Shown piece after piece: positions 18,101 through 25,333 of a stretch of DNA of 64,000 nt. The notes below the pieces were generated by a model. The model saw nothing but the letters and a program-made list of their open reading frames with translations. It searched no databases and had not been told where the DNA came from. The position numbers and the translations under genes were made by a program. Source of the DNA: Mesosutterella faecium (lineage in GTDB: Bacteria > Pseudomonadota > Gammaproteobacteria > Burkholderiales > Burkholderiaceae_F); contig NZ_JAKZJU020000001.1 of assembly GCF_022809315.2 (NCBI RefSeq), positions 2,021,001 to 2,085,000 of the forward strand, written 5' to 3'. Positions within the stretch are counted from its first letter, which is position 1, and every line of letters begins with the position of its first letter.

Positions 18101-18206
18101 GATACGCGGGGTCGGAATAAACCGCCGATTCGTTGAGAAAGGACGTGCTGAAGCCTTCGAGCAGGCGCTTGTCCACACCGTCTACAGAATCATGTCTTTC
18201 AGTCAT
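15186..18206 (-). CDS. PLD-like plus superfamily II helicase protein with DUF3427 C-terminus
   Basis: 1006 residues. The N-terminal quarter is a phospholipase-D-like nuclease domain (HTKGYVFKAGG...GSSNLT). Then comes a DEAD/DEAH-type helicase: Walker A SATGTGKT at 275-282, motif II DEVHRAG, and motif VI QQLGRGLRKAKGKD. The C-terminal part matches the DUF3427 architecture. Proteins of this layout are widespread, often beside mobile or defence genes; the PLD part probably cuts DNA translocated by the helicase. The Nudix gene is coupled downstream, and a self-cleaving UmuD-like gene is divergent upstream, which suggests a damage- or phage-triggered unit. Confidence 0.85.
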   Translation of the reverse strand: MTERHDSVDGVDKRLLEGFSTSFLNESAVYSDPAYRAKFLSNEPRRNIHVYVALQDELRRSSEFFFSVAFFTEAGLSFLKGDLQDFVCRGGRGRILVSDFNYFNKPKDLRRLLEMVESLNAFAREKNQEGSVSPAIEAKLFRCSSEEGFHTKGYVFKAGGLYRMIVGSSNLTSPALTENREWNVRLVGKREGEVTERLVSEFESLWASPLSFSLKTELPRYEKDWEEKRPIFVPRPQKTPAPEQAAIEPNDMQRRVVDSVYQLYREGKKRALLISATGTGKTYASAFTVKKIAPRCVLFLVHREQIARQAMASFKRVLGGGFGDFGLYSGHRHDSGAKYTFATMQTMSKDENLAAFGPEAFDFIIIDEVHRAGAASYQKIMSFFKPRFWFGMTASPDRPDGFDIYKLFDNNIAYEIHLQTALENDLLCPFHYYGITDLEVDGEKIEDERSFNLLTSDVRVEHVLREARYFRFSGERVKGLAFCSTNRECEELARKFTERGVPSEALSGEDSQEERAAMVERLEHGEGPARLDYIFTVDIFNEGVDIPEVNQVLLLRPTESPIIFIQQLGRGLRKAKGKDYVVVLDFIGRYKTNYLIPIALSGDRSYNKDNLRRFVAETRKYLPGASTIHFDRIVERRIFSSIDSAQTNSIQILKESYRTLKFKLGRIPRLVDFELHNAVDVQKFFENKSLGSYYAFLKAYDNDYKVRLSPEAEQMLTFWCSKLGNSKRVSEALVLEDLLQGRDHVMARLREMLWKSYGINASGQHLKNVGLVLTNRFCKNSLDQERTSACVFLEPEGGDYRISTRFKAALQANPEFRGLLLELVQYMKRRYNSEYRDRYKDTDFALYSKYTYEDVGRLLNWSHNMPAQNIGGYFYDEETKTLPVFVNYEKSEEAIAYEDRFESERILIALSKTKRRVDSPDADHMFKRTPEDRGNRIYLFVRKNKDDKEAKSFYFLGEMNAVGDPAPVRLQTGDAAFEIRYELEHPVREDIYDYLTNDFESSNEEN

Positions 18207-18367
18207 CGGGGCTCGTCGTCGTTTTGAACCGCTAGCTAATGGTCACCCCTGCAGCTTACCTCTTTTCCCGTCTTTCCTGGCCGAAGCCCTCTTTACGAGG
18301 AGCGAGAGCGCAGGCGGAGCACAGCAAAAACAGCCTTGCGGAACTGGCTTACGTCAGTTTGCAGATA

Positions 18368-18398
18368 TTTCGTATACGAAAATAATTTCGTATACAAT
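18368..18398. promoter_or_regulatory. Operator overlapping the UmuD-like gene promoter
   Basis: TTTCGTATACGAAA at 18368-18381 is a perfect 14-bp palindrome, and its half TTTCGTATAC recurs at 18386-18395, 18 bp on. The second copy runs into a -10-like TACAAT (18393-18398); TTGCAG at 18359 could serve as -35. The arrangement is typical of a repressor site with two spaced dimers, and the product of the next gene is the natural candidate. No CTGT-N8-ACAG LexA box was found here. The rest of the 18207-18431 gap shows nothing else. Confidence 0.65.
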
Positions 18399-18431
18399 AT
18401 TCAGCAAAGGGATCACGAAGAGTCGTTCATC

Positions 18432-19061
18432 ATGGCAAAACCTAAATCCACAGCCCCAGCCCAAGAAAAGAAGCCGACAGGCCGCCCCCGCGTTGCAGCC
18501 GAGCTTCTAGAAACCAATCTGCAGGTGCGCGTGACGAAGAAGCTCGCTCAAAGCTGCCGGGAGCTGGGCGGCGCGAAGTTCATGCGCCCGCTCCTTGAAT
18601 CGGCGGTGCGGCGCGCGGCAGCGCTCCAAAAGCTCGCGGCCTCAAAGCCCGCGGCGGACGACGCGGGCGACCCAAAGCTTCTGGCCATGACCGTTCAATG
18701 CGGGCTGCCCACGCCCGCAGGGGATTACTCGGAGCGCACCCTGTCGCTCACGGACTATTTCGTGAGGCACAAAGAGTCGACCATCATCATCGAGGCCCGG
18801 GGGGACTCCATGGTCGACGCCGGCATATTCGACGGGGACCTTCTCATTATTGATCGGTCCATCGAGCCTCGCAGCGGCGACATCGTCCTCGCCTTCCTTC
18901 AGGGCGACTTCACCCTCAAGCAGCTGCAGATCGTGAACGGCAAGCCAGAACTCCATCCCCAGAACAGCTCAGGGGCCTATCCGATCATCCGCCCCGGCGA
19001 ATACGACGACTTCATGATCGAAGGCGTCCTCGTTGGTTCCGGCCGTAAATATCGGCACTAA
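18432..19061 (+). CDS. UmuD/LexA-like self-cleaving protein with N-terminal DNA-binding extension
   Basis: 209 residues from the ATG at 18432; an upstream in-frame ATG would add residues overlapping the operator. Residues 84-209 align with UmuD throughout: cleavage site Cys90-Gly91 (TVQCGLPTPAGDYSE), catalytic Ser126 (ARGDSMVDAGIFDGD) and Lys163 (GDFTLKQLQ). UmuD itself has only about 25 residues before the cleavage site. Here there are 90, including LQVRVTKKLAQSCRELGG then a helix, which reads like a ribbon-helix-helix domain. I infer a LexA-style repressor whose DNA-binding part is released by RecA-stimulated self-cleavage. There is no umuC nearby. A dead S24 partner follows 11 bp on. Confidence 0.8.
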   Translation: MAKPKSTAPAQEKKPTGRPRVAAELLETNLQVRVTKKLAQSCRELGGAKFMRPLLESAVRRAAALQKLAASKPAADDAGDPKLLAMTVQCGLPTPAGDYSERTLSLTDYFVRHKESTIIIEARGDSMVDAGIFDGDLLIIDRSIEPRSGDIVLAFLQGDFTLKQLQIVNGKPELHPQNSSGAYPIIRPGEYDDFMIEGVLVGSGRKYRH

Positions 19062-19072
19062 GGAGAAAAAAC

Positions 19073-19651
19073 ATGGAAACGCAAAAGCAGCCGGAAAGCC
19101 AAATCGAAAAAGAGCCCATCAGAACAACGCGCTTCGGCAGGCACAGAGGCGAAGAAGACATCACGATCGAGTTCAGCGCGGACGGACACGCCTTTTCCGT
19201 CAAGGGCAAGAATATCGGCGGCCGAATCGTCCAGGCGATGGACGACGCCCTGGCCCCCGAGATACCCAAGGGATCCCTGCTGCTGGTGGACGAGAAGACG
19301 ACTTCGATTGAGAAGGACGGCCTCTTTGTCTTCGACCAGTCAGTCCTTGGGGGCTACGACATCGCCTTTGTGGGAAAACTCAAAGACGGCAGATACCGCT
19401 ACACCTCGGACTACAAAGCGCCCAAAATTCTCAGCGATCTCTCTAGCCTCAAACTGATCGGCCGCGTCTGGGAGGTTGAGGGGCGGGTGCCCTTCAAAAC
19501 CTTGAGCGGCGAAAAGACGGAAGACGGCGGCATCAAAGTGAGGGAAGTCAAAGTCTCGATGATCTGGCTGCCGATCTGGCCGCGCGAGCACATGTTCTGG
19601 TGCCACGAAGACAAGAAATTTTCAAAGCCCGCCGCCCAGAGAGCGCTTTAA
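19073..19651 (+). CDS. S24-fold protein with lost catalytic dyad
   Basis: 192 residues with an excellent RBS (AAGGAG). The central part follows the phage repressor/LexA C-terminal fold (PEIPKGSLLLVD...KLIGRVWEVEG). The nucleophile position of GDSM reads DDAL here (Ser to Ala), and the VKRL-like lysine motif reads VGKL (Lys to Gly), so self-cleavage should be impossible. A tail of about 50 residues (EVKVSMIWLPIWPREHMFWC) is not recognised. It is cotranscribed with the active UmuD-like gene, so it may regulate its cleavage, much as UmuD forms heterodimers. No helix-turn-helix is evident. Confidence 0.6.
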   Translation: METQKQPESQIEKEPIRTTRFGRHRGEEDITIEFSADGHAFSVKGKNIGGRIVQAMDDALAPEIPKGSLLLVDEKTTSIEKDGLFVFDQSVLGGYDIAFVGKLKDGRYRYTSDYKAPKILSDLSSLKLIGRVWEVEGRVPFKTLSGEKTEDGGIKVREVKVSMIWLPIWPREHMFWCHEDKKFSKPAAQRAL

Positions 19652-19686
19652 GACGCAAAGAGCGCAAGCACCATTAAAAATTGCGC

Positions 19687-19710
19687 GCGGGCGCACCAAG
19701 ATGCGCCCGC
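19687..19710 (-). terminator. Terminator between convergent genes
   Basis: GCGGGCGCA (19687-19695) pairs perfectly with TGCGCCCGC (19702-19710); on the minus strand ATTTTTAAT follows after a short GC stretch. It can serve the flavoprotein gene and perhaps the opposite transcript. Confidence 0.6.
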
Positions 19711-19743
19711 ATTCAAAATTCCTCTTCGAAAAACGGCCGGCTT

Positions 19744-21210
19744 TTACCGTTTTGCCAGTTGAGCCGCGTTTTGCCCTGCTATCCGGCCGAACGTCAGGCA
19801 CTGAGCGAGGATTCCGCCTCCGTGATAGTCGTGGTAGTAGAGGTTCACCGTTTCGCCGGCTGCGTAAAGCCCCCGGATCGGCGTCCCGTCCTGCTCCGTG
19901 ACCTGCGTCTTCGTGTTGATCGTGAGCCCGCCGTAGTCCATCGTGATGGAAGGCGTGAGCGGGAAGAAGGCGTAAAGCTTTCCGTTCAAATCCAGCTTCG
20001 AGGCGAGGCTCCTGCGGGGCGGATCAGCCTCCAGGGCCGAACCGTCCGCCTTCACCGCACGGTTGAAGGCTTCGAGCGTCGAGCGAAGGGCCGCCGCTGG
20101 AACGCCGAGCTTTCGGGCAAGCTCTTCGCACCCGTTGGCTTCGATCAGCCCGCCCTTGGCTTTTTCAAAAAGGGCGATGGACATCCCGATTCTCTTTTCC
20201 TTCTTTCTGAGCGCCTCGTCAAAAACAAGGGCGACGGTCTGGCGGGTCTGCTGCAGCGTCGCCTTGCCAAAGGACGCGTAGCCCTGGGATTCGTCCACAA
20301 ACCGCCGGCCCTGCAGATTGATGCCCACGCAGTATGGTAGCGCCCTGGTCGGAGAGCCCCGTCCGCTGGGGCCGTTGTAGACCACCGGAAGATGAAGCGA
20401 CTCTACGCCGGCCATGCCACGGGTCCCCGCGCCGATTTCCTGCGCGAGCGCGATCCCATCGCCCGTGATCCATTTGTTGCCGCGAATCAAAATGTTTGCT
20501 CCGCCCGGGTGCGCCGCTTCAAGCATCGCCCTGTTGGCTGAATAGCCGCCGGTGCCGAGGATGAGGGCCTTGCAGCGGATCTCTAGAAGCCCGGCCTTCG
20601 TCTGGCAGATCACGCCCGCAATTTCTCCCTTGGAGCCTAAGAGAATGCGCTTGGCCTTGGTCTCAAACAAGGCTGCGCCGCCCAGCCTGCGGTATTCCGA
20701 GTAAAGAGCGGAAAGGAGCTTTGGCATTCCCTGGTACTGACCGGGAGAGGCAAGCCTCACCCCAAGCCTCCAGGGGGCGGACTGCAGCCAGGGATTGAAT
20801 TTCGCCCCGTGGCCCTCAGCCCATTGGACTGCGTCCAAGACGTTGTCGGCGAGCAAGCGGTAAAGATCCTTCCTGCCGCCACCGAGCGATTTCTTTGAGA
20901 CATCTTCGACAAAAGCCTGGCGGGAGGCTTCCGAGCCATCGCGCGGCATCAGAAACGAGCCCATGCAGACCCGGGAATTGCCGCCTCGGAATTCCTCCTT
21001 CGCCTTGTCGATCATGAGGACCTTGGCGCCGGACTCGCGCGCCGAGAGAGCGGAAACGGTGCCCGAGAGGCCGCTGCCGATGACGAGAACGTCAGTCTCC
21101 AGGGTTTTCTCCGGCCTCCCCGTCACCCAGGCCAGGGCGGGTTCGGCCGCAAGCGCTCCAAGCGTAAGGCCCGCGGAGCTTAGAAAGAAGCTTCTTCTTG
21201 AAATATTCAT
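19744..21210 (-). CDS. Tat-exported FAD-dependent oxidoreductase (fumarate reductase/KstD-like)
   Basis: 488 residues from the ATG at 21210, chosen for its strong AAAGGAGG; 16 codons further upstream are open but have no RBS. Twin-arginine signal SRRSFF at residues 5-10, then an FAD dinucleotide fold (VLVIGSGLSGTVSALSARES). The C-terminal block MDYGGLTI...HGGGILAQCLTFGRIAG resembles ketosteroid-dehydrogenase or tricarballylate-dehydrogenase-like members more than the HHTMGG/GTNRLGGNA of fumarate reductases. There is no FMN domain or haem. It is the last gene of an operon with a porin and an exported protein of unknown function. Substrate unknown. Confidence 0.8.
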   Translation of the reverse strand: MNISRRSFFLSSAGLTLGALAAEPALAWVTGRPEKTLETDVLVIGSGLSGTVSALSARESGAKVLMIDKAKEEFRGGNSRVCMGSFLMPRDGSEASRQAFVEDVSKKSLGGGRKDLYRLLADNVLDAVQWAEGHGAKFNPWLQSAPWRLGVRLASPGQYQGMPKLLSALYSEYRRLGGAALFETKAKRILLGSKGEIAGVICQTKAGLLEIRCKALILGTGGYSANRAMLEAAHPGGANILIRGNKWITGDGIALAQEIGAGTRGMAGVESLHLPVVYNGPSGRGSPTRALPYCVGINLQGRRFVDESQGYASFGKATLQQTRQTVALVFDEALRKKEKRIGMSIALFEKAKGGLIEANGCEELARKLGVPAAALRSTLEAFNRAVKADGSALEADPPRRSLASKLDLNGKLYAFFPLTPSITMDYGGLTINTKTQVTEQDGTPIRGLYAAGETVNLYYHDYHGGGILAQCLTFGRIAGQNAAQLAKR

Positions 21211-21280
21211 GGATCCCTCCTTTCCCCGCATTGAGGTGATGCTCTGATGGGGCATCATCCCTGCTATGCCGAATCAAACC

Positions 21281-21317
21281 GCGCCCTTTCCTTCGGGAGA
21301 AAAGAAGGAAAGGGCGC
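21281..21317 (-). terminator. Strong intercistronic hairpin
   Basis: Perfect 14-bp arms, GCGCCCTTTCCTTC (21281-21294) and its complement (21304-21317), with a 9-base loop. No good T run on the minus strand. It sits between the porin and flavoprotein genes of one operon, mirroring the hairpins between reductase and porin at 10799. Confidence 0.55.
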
Positions 21318-21328
21318 TGAATCAAGCC

Positions 21329-22474
21329 TTAGAAGCTCGTGCAGAGCCCGGACACAAGGCTGAATTCGCTCGGCTTCGTCTCAGAGCGGCCGAAATCCAT
21401 CTTGTCGCGAATGTAGCTCGCGCCTGCATAGAGGTAGGTCCGCTTGGAGAGGTTGTACTGATAGGCCAGAGAAGCGGAAATGCGCTTCGCCTCGTAATCC
21501 GAGTCGTTCACGAGTTCGGCATCGCGGTAGCCCAGCGAGGCCTTGAAGCTCCCGGCTAGAGCCGGGAACATCGCGCCCGCGAGCACGCCCCAGCCCTTCG
21601 TGATGGCGTCCGTCCCTTTCTTGAGCCTCGTGAGCTCATAGGGCGCGGGCAGCCCGTTCATGTTGTCGAAGTACTGCCCCGCGAGGAACACCGTGACCGG
21701 GGCGAACTTGTAGTTGCCGCCCAGCGTGAAGGCGTAGCCGTCGTCGGCCTTGCGGGTGGCCGCGGCGGTGTTGCTCCAGGCGATCCACTCGGCCGAGCCA
21801 AAGAGCGTGAGTGCGCTGTGCTTCCAGGTCGCCGCAAGGCCGCCGTAGCGGTCCGAGGAGGACTTGTTCTCGACGCCGGCCGCGTTCTTCAGGTCGTCGG
21901 TCTTTCCGGAATAGGCGGCGTAAAGGGTGGCGCCTCCAAAAGTGGGCGTCTTGTAGGCGAGGGCGTTGTCGGTCCGGCCCGAGTTGAAGCCGAAGACCGT
22001 CTTGTAGCCGCCCAGGTATCCGCCGCCCCAGCCGTGCGCGAACGGGCTGATGATTTTCGCTGCGATGCCCCAGGAGCCGAAGCCCGCCGTGAGGTGCTGG
22101 AGGCGCCCTGCGGCGATCTCTCCGTAGCGTCCCGACGCATAAACGGAGGCCTCGCGGCCGAAGAGCCGGTTGCCGACCGCAGAAGCGTAAGCGCCGTTGT
22201 CGGTGTCAAAGCCGCTTTCAAGCACGAAGCCCACTTTCGCGCCGTTGATGTCTTCCGAGCCTTTGAGCCCCCAGCGGCTGCCCTTGCTGATGCCCGAGCC
22301 CATGGACAAGGTGTCGGTGGAGTCCGCGCCGTTGTCGAGGTTCAGGTGCGTGTAGACGAGCCCTGTGTCGAGAACGCCGTAAATCGTGGTGGTGGGAGCC
22401 GCAAGCGCTGTTCCGGCGGCAAGCATCGAAGCGATCGCCGTCGCCTTGAAAATTGCATTCAATCCTTTTTTCAT
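21329..22474 (-). CDS. Outer-membrane porin
   Basis: 381 residues: signal peptide of about 25 residues (ending GTALA), family start TTTIYGVLDTGLVYTH, C-terminal Phe (LCTSF). It is homologous to the two porins earlier in the window. It lies between an exported protein gene (44 bp upstream) and the Tat flavoprotein gene (118 bp downstream), all on the minus strand, so it likely admits the substrate of this operon. Confidence 0.9.
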   Translation of the reverse strand: MKKGLNAIFKATAIASMLAAGTALAAPTTTIYGVLDTGLVYTHLNLDNGADSTDTLSMGSGISKGSRWGLKGSEDINGAKVGFVLESGFDTDNGAYASAVGNRLFGREASVYASGRYGEIAAGRLQHLTAGFGSWGIAAKIISPFAHGWGGGYLGGYKTVFGFNSGRTDNALAYKTPTFGGATLYAAYSGKTDDLKNAAGVENKSSSDRYGGLAATWKHSALTLFGSAEWIAWSNTAAATRKADDGYAFTLGGNYKFAPVTVFLAGQYFDNMNGLPAPYELTRLKKGTDAITKGWGVLAGAMFPALAGSFKASLGYRDAELVNDSDYEAKRISASLAYQYNLSKRTYLYAGASYIRDKMDFGRSETKPSEFSLVSGLCTSF

Positions 22475-22518
22475 GGCTTAGGCGGAGGATCTTTGAACGA
22501 CCCTCCGCTCCTTCAAGG

Positions 22519-23903
22519 TTATTTGTTGAATTCGATCGTCTGGCGGGTCGCGATGCCGCAGACGTTGTTCGGATGAAGCACAAACCAACGGTTCCAGTTG
22601 GGAAGATCGACGCGATAGGCCTTGCCGTTGGAGTCGCGGCCCGTATAGGTCACCATGTAGCGGTCCGGCATCGAGGCGCGCTTGCTCTCGTCCACCCAGA
22701 AGTAGGTCTTCTTCTTGCCCTCGGAAGCCTTCACGGCCTGGTCGACCTCGGCCTTCGTGCTCATCTGGCCCTTGTTGTTGTACTGGTTTTCGACCAGCAT
22801 CTGGCCCTCGGAGGTGGGCTTCGCACCATTCTCGGGCTTGGCCGTTCCAAAGACGGCCTTGTTCTTGTAAGCGCTCAGGCGGTTGAGGAGGTTCAGGGGC
22901 GAAGTCCTCGGATAGCGCTGATCGAAGAAGGTGTAGCGGCTGCGCTCAGGCTCGAGCATGACGTTCGCGCAGTTCGTGTCACGCAGAGCCGCCTTGTAGC
23001 CCTTGCTCTTCAAGAGGTTGAAGCCCTTTTCGTTCGAATTGATCGCGTACTGCTTGTAAACGAAGGCGTTGTTCGGGTTCACCATGAGCGGACGCGCGAA
23101 GTAGTCAATCACGATCATCGAGGTCGGAATGACTTCGTAGACGTCCTCATAGGTGAGGAAGTCGCGGATCTCGCGGTCCTTCGCGTCCTGGAGGTCCTTG
23201 CCCTTGAGCGTCGGGCTGAATTTCCAAATGAGGCTCCACTCCTTGATCGTGGTGAGGCTGCGGTCCATGACGTGCGAGAGATGGTCGAGAATCGGGCGAT
23301 CGTGTGCCTCGTCGCCCGTCAGGTCGCGACCGCGGTAGACCTTGAGGTCGCCCTTGAAGGAAATGCCGTAGGAGTCGTAGTAGTTCCAGCCGTAGTTCTT
23401 GAGCTCGTTGGGACGCAGCTGCTTCACCCAGGCGACCGAAAGACCAGTCCCGGAGCGGGAGGCGCGAAGGATTTTCCCGGAATCCTTGGCCGTGGTGCCG
23501 TAAAAGACGAACTTGCCTGTCGCCTCGTCGTAGTCCGGCGTGAGCTCCGCGGTGATCACTTCAGGCGTGTTGAGATCTGCGGTGCCGATCGCGAACATCT
23601 GCCGGCCGCCCTTCACCTTGTGCCCGTCAAAGACCGTGTCCCCGGTGTAGATGAAGTCCCTCACCATTTCGCGAAGCAGTTTCTGGCCCTCGGCTGTTTC
23701 GGTGAGCTTGATCGCCCCCGAATGAGACTCTCTTTTCTTCGTGGCCCCGGAAATCGCGTCGGGTTTTTCAGCCAGGGCCTGCTTCGTGGCAGCGGACACG
23801 CTGTCGGGTTTATTCTGCGCGTCAGCTGCGACGGCATTAAGGCTCAGCAGGCCAGCCGCAGCTGCGGCAAGGCAGGCGCTGCAATGCGGGTGATTTGCTT
23901 CAT
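22519..23903 (-). pseudogene. Exported protein of unknown function, frameshift in signal peptide
   Basis: A strong RBS (AAAGGAG) and ATG at 23903 start a signal peptide (MKQITRIAA...) that in this frame meets TGA at 23844-23846. One extra base near 23870-23877 would join it to ...AAAAGLLSLNAVAADAQ and to the long 426-codon frame ending at 22519. So the signal and mature parts are out of register by one base: true mutation, or base-call error. The mature protein has DAISGAT near its N-terminus, which resembles an FMN attachment motif, but no FMN-domain context; otherwise I do not recognise it. Without the signal, a GTG at 23799 could still start a cytosolic form. First gene of the porin-flavoprotein operon. 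Confidence 0.6.
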
Positions 23904-24079
23904 GTTTTCCTCTCCTTTAGAAGTAAATACCTAGCTCTTTTTACTTAAGTGATCCTAGTCCAAAGAAGCGGGTTGCTTTTACAATTTATTGAATGTATTG
24001 ATTAAAAAGAAAGGCGAAAGGCTTCTGGTGCGATTTATGCATCAAAGGCAGGAAGGTCCGGCCGCGCTTTTTCTCCGGC
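23904..24079. promoter_or_regulatory. Promoter gap of the porin-flavoprotein operon
   Basis: 176 bp, AT-rich in the middle (TTGAATGTATTGATTAAAAAG around 23985-24006). It must hold the operon promoter. No clear paired boxes could be fixed; a T-N11-A LysR site is possible but not decided. Confidence 0.3.
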
Positions 24080-25015
24080 CTACAGAGCGAGCCTTGTGAT
24101 CTCCCGTCCTGCGGAAGCCATGACGTCTATTAACTGAAGAACCAACGAATCTGGTGACTTAGACTCGACAAGAGAGGTGTAGGCGTAGCCGCGAAGCTCC
24201 GGAAGCTCCCAGTCTTGAAGAATGACCTTGAGCCTTCCGTCTCTGATGTACTCCGATGCTAAAGTTGCAGGGCATCCGACAAAAATCCCGTTTCCCGCGG
24301 CCGCCCAGTCCGCAAGCAGAAGCGAATTGTCGGACAAGATTTTGAAGCTGAGCTCTCCCTTGTAGGTTGCGCCGGTCCTTTTCTGCCGAAAAGAGATGCC
24401 CTGAAGGAAATGGGCGTTCCCCGCGAGGGAAAATGGCCTTAAATCATCAGGATGATTGAGAGAGCCGTGCCTTTGAACAAAACCGGGAGAGGCGCAGCAC
24501 AGCTTTTTATGCCGGGACACCACCCGCATCGCCACCCCGGGAATATCGGCCTTGTAGGCGGTAACGATGAGATCGACTCCTTTCCCCAGCCGCTCGAAGT
24601 AGGACTCGCTCGAGCTTAGGGATTCGTGCACGAAGCTGCATTCCGGATGGCTCTCGGAAAAAAGCGTGATGGCCCTTCTCAAAAAGACATTTGAAAAGCC
24701 GGTCGAGGCGAGAATGTGAAGCTTCTGCCCCGGCAGCGGCACGCCTTCCTTTATCTCCTCAATCGTCTTCCCAGAGACGTAAAGGAGCTGCCGCGCGTGG
24801 CCAAGCGCTGTCCGACCCATGGCCGTAAGCGAAGGCTCTTTCCCCTCCCTACTGAAAAGCTGAAAGCCCAGCCCCAACTCGAGTTTTCCGATTTTCCGAC
24901 CCACGCTGGTCGCATCCAACCCCAGCTTCCGGCCCGCCTCATGAAAGGTGCGCGATCCGGCCGCCGTGACGAAAACCTTCCAAAGGTCGAGGTTGAAAAG
25001 CGGATCGTCTGCCAT
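24080..25015 (-). CDS. LysR-family transcriptional regulator
   Basis: 311 residues from the ATG at 25015 (GGAGC upstream; the longer frame to 25045 lacks an RBS). N-terminal helix-turn-helix (SRTFHEAGRKLGLDATSVGRKIGKLE), then the two-lobed effector domain. It lies directly upstream of, and in the same direction as, the exported protein-porin-flavoprotein operon, which it probably controls. Its effector is presumably that pathway's substrate. Confidence 0.88.
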   Translation of the reverse strand: MADDPLFNLDLWKVFVTAAGSRTFHEAGRKLGLDATSVGRKIGKLELGLGFQLFSREGKEPSLTAMGRTALGHARQLLYVSGKTIEEIKEGVPLPGQKLHILASTGFSNVFLRRAITLFSESHPECSFVHESLSSSESYFERLGKGVDLIVTAYKADIPGVAMRVVSRHKKLCCASPGFVQRHGSLNHPDDLRPFSLAGNAHFLQGISFRQKRTGATYKGELSFKILSDNSLLLADWAAAGNGIFVGCPATLASEYIRDGRLKVILQDWELPELRGYAYTSLVESKSPDSLVLQLIDVMASAGREITRLAL

Positions 25016-25333
25016 TGCGTTGCTCCTAAACACGCCTCCCGGCAAAGACCGGTGGAATCTCTAAAGCATCCCAGTCGGCCTGATTTGGTTCTTGAGCCAG
25101 CGGTATCGCAAGGCTGCAAGATTCCACAGCTTCCCTTACCGTCATTGCGGCTTTTTCTCCTGACTTTTACGTAAAAAGCCGTCCTTAACAAGGATAAATA
25201 TCAATACAAACACAAACATGTGATACGTTGATGCTTATCAAGCTTTGTCGTAATTGCGTAGTTAGATTAGTGTTAATCATGATATGATTTAAATGTCTGA
25301 TAGGAGCTTTCCCATGGCCATTTCCGTTTCAAT

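Noticed and set aside
18207..18431. LexA-type SOS box for the UmuD-like gene
   Set aside because: No CTGT-N8-ACAG or similar was found; a different palindrome is present.
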